From assembly GCA_005884715.1 (NCBI GenBank), contig VAZZ01000348.1, positions 1 through 7,592 on the forward strand: 7,592 nt of DNA, read 5' to 3'. Every line of letters starts with the position of its first letter. Positions within the stretch are counted from its first letter, which is position 1. The notes below the pieces were generated by a model. The model had not been told where the DNA came from. It saw nothing but the letters and a program-made list of their open reading frames with translations, and did not search any database. Both the position numbers and the translations under genes were made by a program. The stretch comes from Alphaproteobacteria bacterium. GTDB lineage: Bacteria > Pseudomonadota > Alphaproteobacteria > Rhizobiales > Aestuariivirgaceae. Below are positions 5,753 to 7,592 of the stretch, in pieces.

Positions 5753-6610
5753 ATGGACAAGCAACCGAATAGCCCGAGGGAACGCGCGGCCGCACAAACC
5801 GGTTTTGCGCGTCTCGATGGCGAGCCCTTTCCGGCTTTCGAGGCCGGCTGGGTCTGGCTGGTGGGCGCCGGTCCCGGCGCTCCGGGCCTCATGTCACTTC
5901 TGTGCTATCATGCGCTGCAATCGAGCGACGTCGTCGTCTATGATGCCCTCGTCAATCCAGGCATCCTGAATTGGGTGCGCCCCGGCACGGAACTCGAATA
6001 TGCCGGCAAGCGTGGCGGCAAACCCTCGGCCCAGCAGCGTGATATCTCGCTCCGGCTGATTGAACTGGCCCAGGCTGGCAAGCGGGTCCTGCGCCTCAAG
6101 GGTGGCGATCCTTTCATGTTCGGTCGCGGCGGCGAGGAATGCCAGCATCTGGTCAAGGCCGGCATTCCTTTCCGCATCGTCCCCGGCATCACTGCCGGCA
6201 TCGGCGGGCTTGCCTATGCGGGACTCCCCTCCACCCACCGCGACACCAATCATTCGGTTATCTTCCTGACCGGCCATGATGCGTCGGGCAAGATGCCGGC
6301 CAATGTGAACTGGCAGGCGATCGCCACGGCCTCTCCCGTCATCGTGATGTATATGGCGGTGAAGAATCTGCGCGAGATCGCCAAAGCCCTCATTGCCGGT
6401 GGCCGTGCCCCCTCCGATCCGGTGACGATCATCTCCAATGCGACGCTGCCACAGCAATCCGTCGCGCAAACCACCTTGGGTGAAGCGAAAGCATTCCTGG
6501 ATCACGACGAATTCGCCACACCGGCGATCGTTGTCCTGGGCCGAATCGTCGAATGGCGCTCCATTCTCGACTGGTATCGGGGCCCGCTTCGGGAGAATCC
6601 GATTGGCTGA
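5753..6610 (+). CDS. cobA: Uroporphyrinogen-III C-methyltransferase CobA (SUMT)
   Basis: CobA transfers two methyl groups from S-adenosylmethionine to uroporphyrinogen III, giving precorrin-2, the first committed step towards cobalamin (and siroheme). The 285-residue product matches alphaproteobacterial CobA in length (about 280). Motifs: WVWLVGAGPGAP at 33-44, VVVYDALV at 60-67, AGKRGGKPS at 84-92, RLKGGDPFMFGRGGEE at 114-129, VPGITAGIGGLAYAGLPSTHR at 143-163, and the VIVMYMAVK strand. The usual GPGDP motif reads GPGAP (Ala43), a change at a generally conserved Asp. ATG at 5753 gives the 30-residue lead before the fold that is normal for this family, although its ribosome site is poor. It is a stand-alone methyltransferase, with no CysG-type oxidase/ferrochelatase part. 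It overlaps cobB by 8 nt. Confidence 0.96.
   Translation: MDKQPNSPRERAAAQTGFARLDGEPFPAFEAGWVWLVGAGPGAPGLMSLLCYHALQSSDVVVYDALVNPGILNWVRPGTELEYAGKRGGKPSAQQRDISLRLIELAQAGKRVLRLKGGDPFMFGRGGEECQHLVKAGIPFRIVPGITAGIGGLAYAGLPSTHRDTNHSVIFLTGHDASGKMPANVNWQAIATASPVIVMYMAVKNLREIAKALIAGGRAPSDPVTIISNATLPQQSVAQTTLGEAKAFLDHDEFATPAIVVLGRIVEWRSILDWYRGPLRENPIG
6591..6595 (+). promoter_or_regulatory. Ribosome binding site setting the TTG start of cobB
   Basis: GGGAG lies inside the end of cobA, 7 nt before TTG at 6603. No ATG or GTG with comparable spacing is present in the cobB frame. Confidence 0.7.
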
Positions 6611-7592
6611 CGGGCTCGTCATCGCGGCACCCGCCTCGGGCAGTGGCAAGACCCTTGTGACACTGGCGCTGTTGCGTGCGCTGGCCCGCAAGGGTATCGC
6701 CGTCGCTTCGGCGAAGATCGGTCCTGATTATATCGATCCCAAATTCCATGAGGCGGCAACGGGACGTCCCTGCTTCAATCTCGATGCCTGGGCCATGAGC
6801 CCCTCCCTCATTGCATCCCTTGCCGCCGAGACCGGCAGTGATGCGGAATTCACCCTCATCGAGGGCGTCATGGGGCTTTTCGACGGACCGGAATCGGGGC
6901 GCGGCTCGACCGCTGATCTCGCCGAGGATCTGGCGCTGCCTGTTATCCTGATCATCGATTGCAGCCATCAGGCGCAATCGATTGCAGCCCTTGTGGCGGG
7001 CTTCAGGACCTATCTTGCCCCCTCCGATGTCGCCGTGCTCGGCGCCATTCCGCGCAATACCGCGCTGACCTTGCCGAGCCGTCATCTGGGCCTCGTCCAG
7101 GCAAGCGAGCACGGCGATTTGCTCGGATTTCTCGATCGAGCGGTTGGCTGTGTCGCCTCACATGTCGACATCGACGGGCTGCTGAGACTCGCGAAGCCCT
7201 TGCCGAAGGCTTCGGCGCAACCAGCCTTGCCGCCGCTCGGGCAGCGCATGGCGATCGCGCGTGACGAGGCCTTCGCCTTCCTCTATCCGCATCTCCTCTC
7301 CGGCTGGCGCCGACGGGGAGCGGACTTGTCCTTCTTCTCACCGCTCGCCAATGAGGCGCCCGCGCCAGATGCCGATGCGATCTATCTTCCGGGCGGCTAT
7401 CCCGAGCTTCACGCTGAGCGGCTGAGCCATGCCGATGGATTCCGCGCCGGCCTGCGCGGTGCGGCTGATAAGGGCCGGCTGATCTATGGCGAGTGCGGCG
7501 GCTATATGGTGCTGGGCCGCTCGCTGATCGATGCCGAGGGGAAAGAACATCCCATGAGTGGCCTGCTGCCGGTCACCACGAGCTTTGCCCGG
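6603..7592 (+). CDS. cobB: Cobyrinate/hydrogenobyrinate a,c-diamide synthase CobB, 3' truncated by window edge
   Basis: CobB amidates the a- and c-carboxylates of (hydrogeno)byrinic acid using glutamine and ATP. The frame is open for 330 codons to the right edge; full-length CobB is about 430-460 residues. Visible motifs: P-loop APASGSGKT at 9-17, KIGPDYIDPKFH at 38-49, NLDAWAM at 59-65, IEGVMGLFDG at 86-95, and GSTADLA at 101-107. After these come RHLGLVQA, then in the glutaminase half YLPGGYPELHAERL and GECGGYMVLG, with probable nucleophile Cys298. The start is TTG at 6603, with GGGAG 7 nt upstream and an 8-nt overlap with cobA, suggesting coupled translation. Oddity: between GF (133-134) and VLGAIPRN (145-152) about 26 residues expected in the family are missing in frame, including the strand usually reading like GVILNRV and the following helix. 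The rest reads as a functional gene, so this may be a natural variant, a non-functional allele, or a sequencing or assembly gap. Confidence 0.92.
   Translation, partial: MADGLVIAAPASGSGKTLVTLALLRALARKGIAVASAKIGPDYIDPKFHEAATGRPCFNLDAWAMSPSLIASLAAETGSDAEFTLIEGVMGLFDGPESGRGSTADLAEDLALPVILIIDCSHQAQSIAALVAGFRTYLAPSDVAVLGAIPRNTALTLPSRHLGLVQASEHGDLLGFLDRAVGCVASHVDIDGLLRLAKPLPKASAQPALPPLGQRMAIARDEAFAFLYPHLLSGWRRRGADLSFFSPLANEAPAPDADAIYLPGGYPELHAERLSHADGFRAGLRGAADKGRLIYGECGGYMVLGRSLIDAEGKEHPMSGLLPVTTSFAR

Noticed and set aside
5894..6691. Long minus-strand open frame (265 codons) opposite cobA and the start of cobB
   Set aside because: It has no motif of any family and lies across two genes with conserved enzyme motifs, so it is a shadow frame.

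Overview
The window looks like chromosomal DNA from an alphaproteobacterium, most likely of the order Hyphomicrobiales (Rhizobiales). The base composition is moderately GC-rich. It carries a complete AapJQMP-type general amino acid ABC transporter operon and aerobic-pathway cobalamin genes (cobA, cobB, cobK), a combination typical of rhizobia and relatives. No mobile element, CRISPR array, tRNA, rRNA or obvious horizontally acquired island is visible.

Layout. Bases 1-63 hold what is probably the C-terminal tail of a plus-strand gene of unknown function. It converges on the aap operon, with a hairpin at 68-94 between the two. The minus strand from 4723 down to 95 is one operon: aapJ (periplasmic binding protein), a strong intercistronic stem-loop, aapQ and aapM (permeases), and aapP (ATPase). 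aapQ and aapM are 3 nt apart; aapM and aapP overlap by one base. The 183-nt gap upstream of aapJ holds a candidate -10 element and two small inverted repeats. Upstream of it, on the same strand, is cobK. cobK is divergent from cobA, with only 42 nt between the two starts. cobA overlaps cobB by 8 nt, and cobB runs off the right edge.

How the genes work together. AapJ captures L-amino acids in the periplasm and hands them to the AapQ-AapM channel, which is driven by an AapP dimer. CobA makes precorrin-2 from uroporphyrinogen III, CobK reduces precorrin-6A later in corrin-ring synthesis, and CobB amidates the a and c side chains of hydrogenobyrinic acid. The other corrin-ring genes are not in this window.

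No wholly new system was found. The points most worth checking are inside known genes: (1) CobB appears to lack about 26 residues in frame, including the family's conserved ILN-type strand; (2) AapM is about 120 residues longer than typical, with extra hydrophobic segments ahead of the permease core; (3) a perfect 11-bp hairpin lies between aapJ and aapQ; (4) CobA has Ala in place of the usual Asp of its N-terminal GPGDP motif. Family lengths and consensus motifs are recalled from general knowledge, not from a search.
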